This document shows positions 18,753-26,639 of a stretch of 64,000 nt of DNA, in pieces. The stretch covers positions 2,170,001 through 2,234,000 of the forward strand of contig NZ_VFPG01000001.1 in the NCBI RefSeq assembly GCF_006716565.1. The letters run 5' to 3'. The notes under the pieces are model-generated. The model searched no databases, had not been told where the DNA came from, and saw only the letters and a program-made list of their open reading frames with translations. This stretch comes from Nocardia bhagyanarayanae. GTDB lineage: Bacteria > Actinomycetota > Actinomycetes > Mycobacteriales > Mycobacteriaceae. Position 1 is the first letter of the stretch. Each line of letters begins with the position of its first letter. A program made the position numbers and the translations under genes.

Positions 18753-19421
18753 ATGATTTCAATGTTCCACAGCGCTGCAATGCGGGTCGGTCGGAAGGCG
18801 CTCATCGGTGCGCTGCCGCTGGTCGTGGCGACCACGTTCGCGGGGGCGGGGGCCGCGTCGGCCGACAATCACGCCGATCAGCAGGCGCGGTTGGCCGCGG
18901 CGATCTCGACGTCGGGCACGGCGGGCGAGCTCGGTTACCGCACCACCGTGGCGCCGGATCTGAGCACGGTCTCGGCCACGCTGGAGGCGGGCACGTTCCA
19001 GCTCGGTGAGTCCTCGATCAAGGTCGTGGACAAGGCGGGCGCGGCGGTCAGCGAGCTTCCGCTCGAGCTGGCCACGCCGTCCGGCACCAAGATCGAGCTG
19101 GACGCCGCGGTGTCCGAGGACGGCCACACGCTGTCGGTGCAGACCCCCGAGGTCTCGGCCGCGACGGGCGCCGAGCTGAAGGACATCGCGACCAACCCGC
19201 ACGCGCAGTACCCGGACCCGGTCCAGAACGGTGCGGCCGCGGGCGCGGGCGTCGGCGCTGTCCTCGCCCTGATCACCTGCATTCCGACCCTGGCGATCTT
19301 CGTCGTCGGCTACGCGCTGTGCGCGGTGGTCGGCGTGGTGACCACCGGCGTCATGGGCGCCATCATCGGCGCGCTCGTCGGCACGGCCATGCCCGACGTC
19401 ATCCCGCAGGTCCTGCCCTGA
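18753..19421 (+). CDS. Secreted protein with a hydrophobic glycine/alanine-rich C-terminus
   Basis: Predicted 222 residues from ATG at 18753 behind GGGAGGGAGAA. A signal peptide (RKALIGALPLVVATTFAG, then AGAASA) is followed by DNHADQQARLAAAISTSG and a beta-rich mature domain of about 110 residues (GYRTTVAPDLSTVSATLEAG, IKVVDKAGAAVSELP, GTKIELDAAVSEDGHTLSV). The last 60 residues are a Gly/Ala-rich hydrophobic hairpin (VGAVLALITCIPTLAIFVV) that could insert in or associate with a membrane. Similar signal-peptide proteins are common in Nocardia and unnamed. Monocistronic, ending at a strong terminator. Confidence 0.8.
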   Translation: MISMFHSAAMRVGRKALIGALPLVVATTFAGAGAASADNHADQQARLAAAISTSGTAGELGYRTTVAPDLSTVSATLEAGTFQLGESSIKVVDKAGAAVSELPLELATPSGTKIELDAAVSEDGHTLSVQTPEVSAATGAELKDIATNPHAQYPDPVQNGAAAGAGVGAVLALITCIPTLAIFVVGYALCAVVGVVTTGVMGAIIGALVGTAMPDVIPQVLP

Positions 19422-19455
19422 CAACCAGCGGCTGACCCGCTGAACCGAAATCCGA

Positions 19456-19500
19456 GAAGGGCACTGCGGCGGACACGATCCGCCCCAGTGCCTTTCTTCT
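19456..19500 (+). terminator. Hairpin terminator after the secreted-protein gene
   Basis: GAAGGGCACTG...CAGTGCCTTTC forms a stem with an inner GGCGGA/TCCGCC extension, followed by the T-rich run TTTCTTCTT. This is close to a classical intrinsic terminator, 35 bases after the stop codon. Confidence 0.88.
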
Positions 19501-19571
19501 TGCGTCCAGTCGGGGAGCCGGTGCTCGGAAGCGGTCCGGAACCGGGCGCTGCCGTGTGCGAGACTGCGGAT

Positions 19572-20180
19572 ATGGCGAGGCTTCGGGTTGCGGTGTTGGC
19601 GTCGGGTAGGGGATCGAATTTGCGTGCGCTGCATCAGGCTTCGCTGGAGGGGGATGCGCGGTTCGCGGTGAGTCTGGTGATCGGGAACAACAGTGGGGCC
19701 GGGGCGTTGGCGTATGCGCGGGAGGTCGGAATTCCGGCGGTGCACATGTCGGGGCGGACGCATCCGGATCCGGACGAATTGGATGAGGCGATGCGGGCGG
19801 CGCTCGTCGCGCACGGTACGGGGCTGGTCGTGACGGCGGGCTATATGAAGAAGCTCGGGCCTTCGACGCGGGGGGAGTTCGATTCGCGCATCATCAACGT
19901 CCATCCGGCGCTGCTGCCGCGGCACGGTGGAAAAGGTATGTACGGCACGGCGGTTCACGAGGCCGTCCTCGCCGCGGGCGACCAGGTGTCCGGCGCGACG
20001 GTGCACTTCGTGACCGAGGAGTACGACGCGGGCGCGATCATCGCGCGGAGTGAAGTGCCGGTGCTGGCCGACGATACGGTCGAGTCGCTTGCCGAGCGGG
20101 TCTTGGCCGCCGAACACCTGCTGCTTCCGACGGTCGTGCAGATCATCGCGACCCGCGACGCCGCTCCCGCCGAACTCTGA
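19572..20180 (+). CDS. purN: PurN-type phosphoribosylglycinamide formyltransferase
   Basis: Predicted 202 residues from ATG at 19572; an upstream in-frame start is not family-like. The formyltransferase motifs are present: LASGRGSNLRALHQA at the start, and the catalytic triad residues N109 and H111 in IINVHPALLPRHGG and D152 in EEYDAGAIIAR. The enzyme would transfer formyl from 10-formyl-THF to GAR in purine synthesis. The substrate loop GKGMYGTAVHEAVLAAGDQ differs from the common PGAHAVRDAL form. It is not beside purH, so it may be a second copy or act on another amine. Base composition has a slightly higher TG usage than its neighbours in the first half. Confidence 0.85.
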   Translation: MARLRVAVLASGRGSNLRALHQASLEGDARFAVSLVIGNNSGAGALAYAREVGIPAVHMSGRTHPDPDELDEAMRAALVAHGTGLVVTAGYMKKLGPSTRGEFDSRIINVHPALLPRHGGKGMYGTAVHEAVLAAGDQVSGATVHFVTEEYDAGAIIARSEVPVLADDTVESLAERVLAAEHLLLPTVVQIIATRDAAPAEL

Positions 20181-20243
20181 CTCGATTCTGCCCGCGCCGA
20201 GAGAACCTGCCTCGCCCCGCTCCGCTGTGGCAGGATCGGCCGG

Positions 20244-20957
20244 GTGAGTGGGGAGAACGCCTTGGGGGCGGAGCATTCTTGGCCCGATCGGTGGCGATGG
20301 GACGCGAAGCGCGAGCGAGATTACCGGCGCCGCGGCTGGGCGGGCGTGCGGGTGGAGGACATCGAGCACGACGGCCTGCGGGAATCCGGGCTGTTTCTGG
20401 CGATGAGCAAGCCGCGCAAAGTGTTCGGCGTCCTAGCGGCGGTTCTCGGCATGCTGCTGTTGGCGGCCACCGGAGCGAACGCGGTGTCCGCGGTCGTCGA
20501 ACGCACCTGGTTCGGACTGGGCGCCTTGGTAGTCGTCGGCCCGCTCGGCGTGGTGGCGTTGCTGTCGGCGTATCTGAATCTGCGTGGACGTCGCGACGTC
20601 GTACCCGGACTTCTCCTCACGCCGACCCGGATCCTCTTTCGCGACAACGCGGGCGAGGTCTTCGCGATCCCGTGGCGGGACGTCGCGGGCATCGAGGCGC
20701 GAATACTGAAACAGGGCGGAAGCAGCTACTTGAACCTCATCGCGATCGAAGCGCACCCGACCGCTGAGGTCTGGGAGTCCGTCAACCCCGCTCTCCGGCG
20801 GCTGGCGCGCAAACGCGACGATCGCGCCCTCTTGAAGGTGCAGGACAAAGCCCTGCTGATGAACCCGCTGATCGCCTACCACCTGCTGCGGCACTATCTG
20901 GCGAATCCCGAGCAGCGTCGCGATATCTGCCGCGCCGCACCGGTCGATCAGCACTGA
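20244..20957 (+). CDS. Membrane protein with a PH-like cytoplasmic domain, function unknown
   Basis: Predicted 237 residues from GTG at 20244. A charged start (PDRWRWDAKRERDYRRRGW) precedes two helices near residues 57-77 (VFGVLAAVLGMLLLAATGAN) and 88-110 (WFGLGALVVVGPLGVVALLS). The C-terminal 120 residues include GLLLTPTRILFRDNAGEVFA and IPWRDVAGIEARI, a pattern common in bacterial PH-like domains where a strand pair is followed by a tryptophan-containing turn. No enzyme motif is seen. No operon partner is evident. Confidence 0.75.
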   Translation: MSGENALGAEHSWPDRWRWDAKRERDYRRRGWAGVRVEDIEHDGLRESGLFLAMSKPRKVFGVLAAVLGMLLLAATGANAVSAVVERTWFGLGALVVVGPLGVVALLSAYLNLRGRRDVVPGLLLTPTRILFRDNAGEVFAIPWRDVAGIEARILKQGGSSYLNLIAIEAHPTAEVWESVNPALRRLARKRDDRALLKVQDKALLMNPLIAYHLLRHYLANPEQRRDICRAAPVDQH

Positions 20958-20997
20958 TATCGGGGCGCGCCACTACCGCCCCCGTGCACGAGTCCGT

Positions 20998-21198
20998 TCA
21001 GCGCTCGGTGGTGCCGTCGCTGTCGGGATGCTCCTGCCGCGAGATCCGCCACAGGAATTCGGGATCGTCGTCGGGTCCGAGAATCCGCTTGCGCTGGGGT
21101 GAACGTGGATTCCGTTCACTCTCACGCACGGGGCCGAACGCCTTCCAGCACAACACCGCGACAGCCACTATGGCGATGAGTGCCAACAGGTACGTCAC
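20998..21198 (-). CDS. Small single-span membrane protein
   Basis: Predicted 66 residues from GTG at 21198. The reverse strand carries AGGAGGTGA about 8 bases upstream, an almost perfect ribosome-binding site. One helix (TYLLALIAIVAVAVLCWKAF) at the N-terminus is followed by a basic then acidic cytoplasmic tail (RNPRSPQRKRILGPDDDPEF). The size and layout fit small inner-membrane proteins. It lies 116 bases downstream of bldC on the same strand and may share its transcript. Confidence 0.75.
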   Translation of the reverse strand: MTYLLALIAIVAVAVLCWKAFGPVRESERNPRSPQRKRILGPDDDPEFLWRISRQEHPDSDGTTER

Positions 21199-21314
21199 GT
21201 TCGCTCACCTCCTGCTATCGAGGGTAGCCGTGCGCGACGTCCGAGCACACAGTGGAGACGAAATAGACCGACATGACCGGGCGCGGGCATCGCGCCCGCG
21301 CCTCGGTCGGTCGT

Positions 21315-21527
21315 TCAGCGGGTGGGGGTTGCTTCCGTGGTCAGCGACTTCAGCAACTGGAGCACCTCGGATTCCCGGAAGCGGCGGTGTCCGCCCGGGG
21401 TGCGCAGCGAGCCGAGGCGCCCGGCGTGGGCCCAGCGGGTGACGGTCTTCGGGTCGACGTGGAACAGGGCAGCCACTTGGCCGGGTGTCAGCAGAGTGTC
21501 CTGGCCGCCGACGGTGATCGCAGTCAT
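21315..21527 (-). CDS. bldC: BldC-family MerR-type transcriptional regulator
   Basis: Predicted 70 residues from ATG at 21527, with GGAGAGG upstream. The protein is a MerR-type winged-helix DNA-binding domain alone, without an effector domain: LLTPGQVAALFHVDPKTVTR (helix-turn-helix), WAHAGRLGSLRTPGGHRRF (wing) and ESEVLQLLKSL. This matches Streptomyces BldC, which binds direct repeats cooperatively and controls developmental timing. A longer in-frame start at 21560 is unlikely. Members of this family are strongly conserved in actinomycetes, including non-sporulating ones. Confidence 0.93.
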   Translation of the reverse strand: MTAITVGGQDTLLTPGQVAALFHVDPKTVTRWAHAGRLGSLRTPGGHRRFRESEVLQLLKSLTTEATPTR

Positions 21528-21711
21528 AGCAAACCTCTCCGTTCTCGACAGTTCCCTCATCAGATGAGCGCCATCGTTGCACCCCGACCCCTAGGTACGC
21601 GAACCACCTACAGTTGGTAAAGGCGAAGTAATGGACAAAACGGATCGTCGTCCGACCTCGGGAACGGGTGTGGGCCGAGGGCGGGCAACAGCTTCGCATA
21701 CGCTGGTCCAC

Positions 21712-22059
21712 GTGAGCGACTCCACTCGTCCGGACGGTGCATCGTCCCAGTCCACCGCGCGTCCCGGCCGCAGACTGGCCGTGAACCTGGCGCTGTACAC
21801 CCTGGCCAGGCTGGCGTTGGTCGCGGCGATCACCGCGCTGATCTGGCTGGCCGCGCGCCTGATCTCGGTGGAGATCCCGATCATCGTCGCCGCGCTGTTC
21901 GCCCTGATCATCGCGATGCCGTTGTCGCTGACGCTGTTCAAGAAGCTGCGCGCCAAGGTCAACGAGGACATCGCGGTGGTCGACGAGAAGCGCCGCAGGG
22001 ACAAGGCGCAGTTGCGCGCGCGCCTACGGGGTGAGGACGGGCCCGAGGCGGGCAAGTGA
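21712..22059 (+). CDS. DUF4229 membrane protein
   Basis: Predicted 115 residues from GTG at 21712. Two helices ([20 protein letters not shown] and [20 protein letters not shown]) are followed by [20 protein letters not shown] and a charged end, the standard layout of the actinobacterial DUF4229 family. Function unknown. The stop overlaps the start of the cysteine-metabolism gene (GTGA), so the two are translated together. Confidence 0.82.
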   Translation: MSDSTRPDGASSQSTARPGRRLAVNLALYTLARLALVAAITALIWLAARLISVEIPIIVAALFALIIAMPLSLTLFKKLRAKVNEDIAVVDEKRRRDKAQLRARLRGEDGPEAGK

Positions 22060-23141
22060 AGTACTGCGATCGCAGCACCCCGCGCGACTGGGTCGACAAC
22101 GCGGTGCGGCTGATCGACGCGGACGCCCAGCGCTCGGCCGACACGCATCTGCTGCGCTATCCGCTTCCGGTCGAGTGGAACATCCAGCTCTACCTCAAGG
22201 ACGAGTCCACCCACATCACCGGCAGCCTCAAGCACCGCCTGGCCCGCTCGCTGTTCCTCTACGCGATCTGCAACGGCTGGGTTACCGAGGGGACGACGGT
22301 GGTGGAAGCGTCCTCCGGTTCGACCGCGGTGAGCGAGGCCTATTTCGCCAAGCTGCTCGGGCTGGATTTCGTCGCGGTGATGCCCGCGAGCACGTCGCCG
22401 CAGAAGATCGCGCTGATCGAAGCACAAGGTGGCCGTTGCCATTTCGTCCAGCGGCCGCCGGACATGTACACCGAGGCGGCGCGCCTGGCCGCCGAATGCG
22501 GCGGCCACTACATGGACCAGTTCACCCACGCCGAGCGCGCCACCGATTGGCGCGGCAACAACAACATCGCCGAATCCATCTTCGAGCAGATGATCCTGGA
22601 GACGCACCCCGTGCCGGAGTGGATCGTCGCGGGCGCGGGCACCGGCGGCACCAGCGCCACCATCGGCCGCTACATCCGTTATCGCAGGCACGCCACCAAG
22701 CTCGCCGTTGTCGATCCGGAGAACTCCGCCTTCTACGGCGGTTACGAGACCGGCGACGCCGGCTATCAGACGGGCATGCCCTCGCGGATCGAGGGCATCG
22801 GCCGCCCTCGGGTGGAGCCCTCGTTCGTCGGGCAGGTCGTGGACCGGATGATCGAGGTCCCCGACGTCGCCTCCATCGCCGCCATGCGGCATGCCAGCCG
22901 GGTGCTCGGCCGCCGCGTCGGCGGGTCGACCGGCACCAACCTGTGGGGCGTGTTCCACCTGATCGCGGAGATGCTCGCGGCGGGACGCAGCGGAAGCGTG
23001 GTCACCCTGCTCTGCGACGGCGGGGACCGTTACGCCGGAACGTATTTCGACGACGAGTGGGTCTCCGCGCAGGGCATGAGCCTGTCCGAGCCCACCGCTG
23101 TCCTCGACGAATTCCACGCCACCGGCATCTGGAACGGTTAG
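22056..23141 (+). CDS. PLP-dependent cysteine desulfhydrase (Cds1-like)
   Basis: Predicted 361 residues of the cysteine synthase / CBS fold-type II PLP family. The PLP lysine is K59 in [12 protein letters not shown]; the Ser/Asn loop is [20 protein letters not shown] and the glycine-rich phosphate loop is [15 protein letters not shown]. The sequence agrees with M. tuberculosis Rv3684 (Cds1), which breaks cysteine into sulfide, ammonia and pyruvate, rather than with CysK. The TSGNTGIALA motif of CysK is replaced by [10 protein letters not shown]. It is co-translated with the DUF4229 gene. Assignment to Cds1 is by memory of that family. Confidence 0.85.
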   Translation: MKYCDRSTPRDWVDNAVRLIDADAQRSADTHLLRYPLPVEWNIQLYLKDESTHITGSLKHRLARSLFLYAICNGWVTEGTTVVEASSGSTAVSEAYFAKLLGLDFVAVMPASTSPQKIALIEAQGGRCHFVQRPPDMYTEAARLAAECGGHYMDQFTHAERATDWRGNNNIAESIFEQMILETHPVPEWIVAGAGTGGTSATIGRYIRYRRHATKLAVVDPENSAFYGGYETGDAGYQTGMPSRIEGIGRPRVEPSFVGQVVDRMIEVPDVASIAAMRHASRVLGRRVGGSTGTNLWGVFHLIAEMLAAGRSGSVVTLLCDGGDRYAGTYFDDEWVSAQGMSLSEPTAVLDEFHATGIWNG

Positions 23142-23212
23142 GTACCTTCTCCGGCCGCGCGCGGCGTCGGCGTTCCTTCCTTAGCGAAACATCGGTGCCG
23201 CATGTCGGCGAT

Positions 23213-23259
23213 CGTCAATTTTTGTTGACATGCGCCGGTTGCGTCAATCAAAATTGACG
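23213..23259. promoter_or_regulatory. Twin palindromic operator overlapping the HTH/Clp-N promoter
   Basis: Two GTCAA-N6-TTGAC palindromes lie at 23214-23229 (GTCAATTTTTGTTGAC) and 23243-23258 (GTCAATCAAAATTGAC, perfect). Their centres are 29 bases apart. The TTGACA at 23225-23230 can be a -35 box with CAAAAT (23249-23254) 18 bases on as a weak -10, placing RNA start close to the ATG at 23262. A dimer bound at each site would block this promoter, so the small HTH protein encoded next is a likely autoregulator. Confidence 0.7.
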
Positions 23260-23261
23260 GC

Positions 23262-23480
23262 ATGACTGAGGCAACCACCCTGGCGGCCGCCGCGGGCAGT
23301 CCCGACCCGAAGGTCGGGCTGCGCGCCGTGCTCGCACTGCGTCGGCTGCTCGAACGGCTGGAGGCGATCCAGGTGACCAACGCCCGCGCGCAGGGCTGGT
23401 CCTGGCAGGCGATCGCCGACGCGCTCGAGGTCAGCAAGCAGGCGGTCCACCAGAAGTACAACCGGAAAGGCAGGGGCTGA
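23262..23480 (+). CDS. Small helix-turn-helix protein paired with a Clp-N protein
   Basis: Predicted 72 residues. A long amphipathic helix (LRAVLALRRLLERLEAIQVT) precedes a clear helix-turn-helix, GWSWQAIADALEVSKQAVHQ, followed by KYNRKGRG. It is probably a dimeric DNA-binding protein. The ATG lies three bases after a pair of palindromes, which it is likely to bind. The stop TGA overlaps the next ATG (TGATG), so it is translated with the Clp-N-domain gene. HTH plus Clp-N pairs occur in other actinobacteria, but the role is not known to me. Confidence 0.85.
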   Translation: MTEATTLAAAAGSPDPKVGLRAVLALRRLLERLEAIQVTNARAQGWSWQAIADALEVSKQAVHQKYNRKGRG

Positions 23481-24058
23481 TGTTCGAACGGTTCAGCAGG
23501 GCGGCGCGGACGGCCGTGGTGATCGCGCAGGAAGACGCTCGCGAGCTGCGATCGCCGAGCATCGAGGTCGAGCACGTGCTGCTCGGTCTGCTCGCGCAGG
23601 GGGAACCCGAGCTGAAGGCGCTACTCGCCGAGGCCGGACTCACCCACGAGAGCGCGCTGAGCGCGTTGAACGCCAAGGGACGCGGCGAGCCGCTCGGCCC
23701 CGAGGACGCGGAGGCGCTGCGCTCGATCGGCATCGACCTGGACGCCGTCCGCGAATCACTGGAGGCGGGCTTCGGCGCGGACGCGCTGGACCGGCCGATC
23801 CCGGAGGAGCGGCGCGGATTCTTCGGACGCTCGCGGTGGAGCGGTAACCACATCCCGTTCACCAAGGACGCGAAGAAGGTGCTCGAGCTCTCGCTGCGAG
23901 AAGCCCTCGCCCGCAAGGACAAAAGCATCGAGTCGGGGCACGTGTTGCTCGGCATTCTGCGCGCGCCGAATCAGACGACGGTCGGATTGTTCGGCGGTTC
24001 CGGCCCGATTCAGGACCTGCGACCGAAGGTGCACGCGCTGCTCGACCGCGCCGCCTGA
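23480..24058 (+). CDS. Clp N-terminal-domain protein (no ATPase domain)
   Basis: Predicted 192 residues composed of two Clp-N repeats: FERFSRAARTAVVIAQEDAR with SPSIEVEHVLLGLLAQGE, and FTKDAKKVLELSLREALARK with ESGHVLLGILRAPN. These are the double four-helix units found at the front of ClpA/ClpC, which bind adaptors and substrates. There is no Walker motif, so it is not itself an unfoldase. It could act as an adaptor or decoy for ClpC. The start overlaps the HTH stop; regulation is probably through the twin operator upstream. Confidence 0.92.
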   Translation: MFERFSRAARTAVVIAQEDARELRSPSIEVEHVLLGLLAQGEPELKALLAEAGLTHESALSALNAKGRGEPLGPEDAEALRSIGIDLDAVRESLEAGFGADALDRPIPEERRGFFGRSRWSGNHIPFTKDAKKVLELSLREALARKDKSIESGHVLLGILRAPNQTTVGLFGGSGPIQDLRPKVHALLDRAA

Positions 24059-24117
24059 CGCGTCGCGAAATACATTTCCCCCCAGCGGCGGCCGGTGCGC
24101 GCACTTAGCATGTGCGC

Positions 24118-24510
24118 ATGCAGCTAGTGCTTCGCTTGATCATCAACGCGGTCGCCATCTGGTTGGCCGCCGCCTGGGTGAGCGGTATCGCCATCATCAG
24201 TCCCGACGACAACGGCACCGCCGGGAAGGTCGTCGTCGCGCTCATCATCGCGATCATCTTCACCGTGGTGAACGCGCTGGTGAAGCCCCTGGTGAAGCTG
24301 CTGTCGCTGCCGCTGATCATGCTCACCCTCGGCCTGTTCCTGCTGCTGATCAACGCCCTGATGCTCTGGCTCACCGCGGAGATCACCGAGCTCGCCGAGA
24401 CCACCGATTTCGGCCTCCAGGTGAACGGGTTCTGGGCCGCGGTGCTCGGCGGCATCATCATCTCGCTGGTGAACTGGGTGCTCGGCGTGCTCGTCCCCGA
24501 CAACGACTGA
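24118..24510 (+). CDS. Phage-holin-4-like (YvlD-type) membrane protein
   Basis: Predicted 130 residues from ATG at 24118 (GTG 24112 is in frame). Four helices are visible: VLRLIINAVAIWLAAAWVSG, VVVALIIAIIFTVVNALVKP, LLSLPLIMLTLGLFLLLINA and FWAAVLGGIIISLVNWVLGV. The order and the FTVVNALVKPLVKLLSLPL motif match the Phage_holin_4_2 / YvlD family, common chromosomal membrane proteins of unknown function despite the phage name. No other phage gene is near. Confidence 0.85.
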   Translation: MQLVLRLIINAVAIWLAAAWVSGIAIISPDDNGTAGKVVVALIIAIIFTVVNALVKPLVKLLSLPLIMLTLGLFLLLINALMLWLTAEITELAETTDFGLQVNGFWAAVLGGIIISLVNWVLGVLVPDND

Positions 24511-24786
24511 TTCCGCTGCCCAAAGCGCTTCAGCCGTCTGCATCGACCGTTCGGGTGCGGGCAGTGGCGCTGAACAGCATCGTTATCCGACCAGTGGGTC
24601 GCCGGACAGCCCACGGGAAACCAGGATTCGTGCGGCTCTCCGGCCGTACGCTCAGCGAGCAGGCTGACACTTCGGCCACCGGCACTCGACTTCCTGAGGG
24701 ATGCCCGGCCGCCGCACCCGTCGGACGCAAGTGCGTGCAATCGCGGTGCAAGGGCTGTGCAAGTGGGAGGCGACAGAGTTCGTGGC

Positions 24787-25767
24787 ATGAATTCTTTCGC
24801 ACCACATGCGGCGCTCGCTGTCGAGGCGGACGCTCTGGTCAAGGTGTTCGGGGAGCAGCGGGCCGTGGACGGAGTGAGCCTGGCGGTGCCGCAGGGCTCG
24901 GTGTACGGGGTGCTCGGGCCCAACGGGGCTGGCAAGACCACCACCATCCGGATGCTGTCGACGCTGCTGCGGCCGGACGGCGGGCAGGCCAGGATCTTCG
25001 GCCACGACGTGGTCGCCGAGCCGACCGCGGTCCGCTCGTTGCTCGGGCTCACCGGCCAATACGCCTCGGTCGACGAGGATTTGACCGCCACCGAGAACCT
25101 GATCGTCTTCTCTCGCCTGCTCGGCCTGAGCCGGGCCGCCTCCCGGCGTAAGGCGAGCGAACTGCTCGAGGAGTTCGACCTCACCGAGGCGGCGAACAAG
25201 CCGCTGAAGAACTTCTCCGGCGGTATGCGCCGCCGCCTCGACCTCGCGGCCAGCCTGATCGCCACCCCGCCGCTGCTGTTCCTCGACGAACCGACCACCG
25301 GCCTCGATCCGCGCACCCGCGCGCAGATGTGGGACACCATCCGCCGCCTGGTCCGCGAGGGCGCGACGGTGCTGCTGACCACCCAGTACCTGGACGAGGC
25401 CGATCAGCTGGCCGACCGGATCGCCGTGATCGACCGCGGCAAGGTGATCGCCGACGGCACCGCCGACGAACTCAAGGCCTCGGTCGGCGGCTCCTCGCTG
25501 CACCTGACACTGGTCGATCGCGACCAGCTCGCCGAAGCCCGCCGCATCGTCGGCGATTTCCTCGGCGTCGACGCCCAGATCACCCCGGAGGCGGGCCGTC
25601 TCACCGCGCCGCTTCCGGACGCGAGCGTCACCACCGACCTGCTGATCCGGCTGCGCGAATGGGATGTCGCGATCGATGAGATCACGGTGAGCAAGCCGAG
25701 CCTGGACGAGGTCTTTCTGACCATCACCGGCCACCCGGCCGACGACGACGAACGGAGCGCGGCATGA
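24787..25767 (+). CDS. DrrA-type ABC exporter ATP-binding subunit
   Basis: Predicted 326 residues from ATG at 24787. The Walker A is GPNGAGKT (44-51), the signature is NFSGGMRRRLDLA, Walker B is LLFLDEPTTGLDP, and the switch region reads TTQYLDEADQLADR. The C-terminal 80 residues (SLHLTLVDRD...EITVSKPSLDEVFLTITG) are typical of the daunorubicin-resistance (DrrA) subfamily. It would energise export of a hydrophobic compound or lipid with the permease encoded next, whose start overlaps this stop (ATGA). The substrate cannot be told from sequence. Confidence 0.93.
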   Translation: MNSFAPHAALAVEADALVKVFGEQRAVDGVSLAVPQGSVYGVLGPNGAGKTTTIRMLSTLLRPDGGQARIFGHDVVAEPTAVRSLLGLTGQYASVDEDLTATENLIVFSRLLGLSRAASRRKASELLEEFDLTEAANKPLKNFSGGMRRRLDLAASLIATPPLLFLDEPTTGLDPRTRAQMWDTIRRLVREGATVLLTTQYLDEADQLADRIAVIDRGKVIADGTADELKASVGGSSLHLTLVDRDQLAEARRIVGDFLGVDAQITPEAGRLTAPLPDASVTTDLLIRLREWDVAIDEITVSKPSLDEVFLTITGHPADDDERSAA

Positions 25768-26597
25768 CGACACTGACCGCACCACCGACCGCCACCGCGG
25801 CGGCCACTCGAATTCCTCAGGTGAACAACCGAATCGGCATCCGCCAGACGATGTCGACCTCGTTGACCATGGCCTACCGCGGCATCCTCAAGATCAAGCA
25901 CAAGCCCGAGCAGCTGTTCGACGTGACGATCCAGCCGATCCTGTTCACGGCGCTGTTCACCTATATCTTCGGCGGCGCCATCGCGGGCAACGTGCACGAC
26001 TATCTACCCATCCTGATTCCGGGCATCCTGGTGCAGACGGTGGTGCTCACCTCCGTGGTGACCGGCACCCAGTTGCGCGAGGACATGGACAAGGGCGTCT
26101 TCGATCGGTTCAAATCCCTTCCGATCGCCCGCGTCTCGGCGCTGGCCGGTGCGCTGATCGCCGACATGGTGCGCTACGGCATCGCCACCGTGCTCACCGT
26201 CGTCGTCGGCATCTGCCTGGGTTACCGTCCGGGCGGCGGTGCGCTCGGCGTGCTGGCCGCCGCCGTGGTCATCGTGCTGTGTTCGTTCGCGATCAGCTGG
26301 ATCTGGGCGCTGGTCGGCGTCACCGGCAAGAGCGCGGCCTCTGTGCAGGGCATCTCGATGATGGTGATGTTCCCGCTGACCTTCATGTCCGGCGCGTTCG
26401 CCCTGGTGAGCACGATGCCGGGCTGGATGCAGGCGATCAATCACGCGAACCCGGTGTACTACATGGTCAACGCGTGCCGAGAGTTGATGAACGGCAACGT
26501 GTACGGCAGCAATCTGGCGTGGTCGCTGCTCGGCTCGTTGGTGGTGATCGCGATCTTCGCGCCGCTGACGGTCAAGGCGTACATGCGCAGGGCCTGA
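25764..26597 (+). CDS. DrrB-type ABC exporter permease
   Basis: Predicted 277 residues with six membrane helices of the ABC-2 type. Characteristic segments are QLFDVTIQPILFTALFTYIF, LPILIPGILVQTVVLTSVV, TGTQLREDMDKGVFDRFKSL (the cytoplasmic coupling region) and GISMMVMFPLTFMSGAFALV. It pairs with the ATPase gene it overlaps. The pair converges on the large SARP-type regulator gene, with a shared hairpin between the stops. Confidence 0.93.
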   Translation: MTTLTAPPTATAAATRIPQVNNRIGIRQTMSTSLTMAYRGILKIKHKPEQLFDVTIQPILFTALFTYIFGGAIAGNVHDYLPILIPGILVQTVVLTSVVTGTQLREDMDKGVFDRFKSLPIARVSALAGALIADMVRYGIATVLTVVVGICLGYRPGGGALGVLAAAVVIVLCSFAISWIWALVGVTGKSAASVQGISMMVMFPLTFMSGAFALVSTMPGWMQAINHANPVYYMVNACRELMNGNVYGSNLAWSLLGSLVVIAIFAPLTVKAYMRRA

Positions 26598-26608
26598 TCG
26601 ATGCCCGC

Positions 26609-26638
26609 GGGCCGGAATCTCGAAAGGGGTTCCGGCCC
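26609..26638. terminator. Bidirectional hairpin between DrrB-type permease and SARP regulator
   Basis: GGGCCGGAA (26609-26617) pairs with TTCCGGCCC (26630-26638), 9 bp, loop of 12 bases. It lies 12 bases after the permease stop and touches the regulator stop on the other strand, so it can serve both convergent transcripts. Confidence 0.75.
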
Positions 26639-26639
26639 T

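Noticed and set aside
24118..24510. Holin-like gene as evidence of a prophage
   Set aside because: The Phage_holin_4_2/YvlD family is a common chromosomal membrane family; no integrase, lysin, portal or terminase is near.
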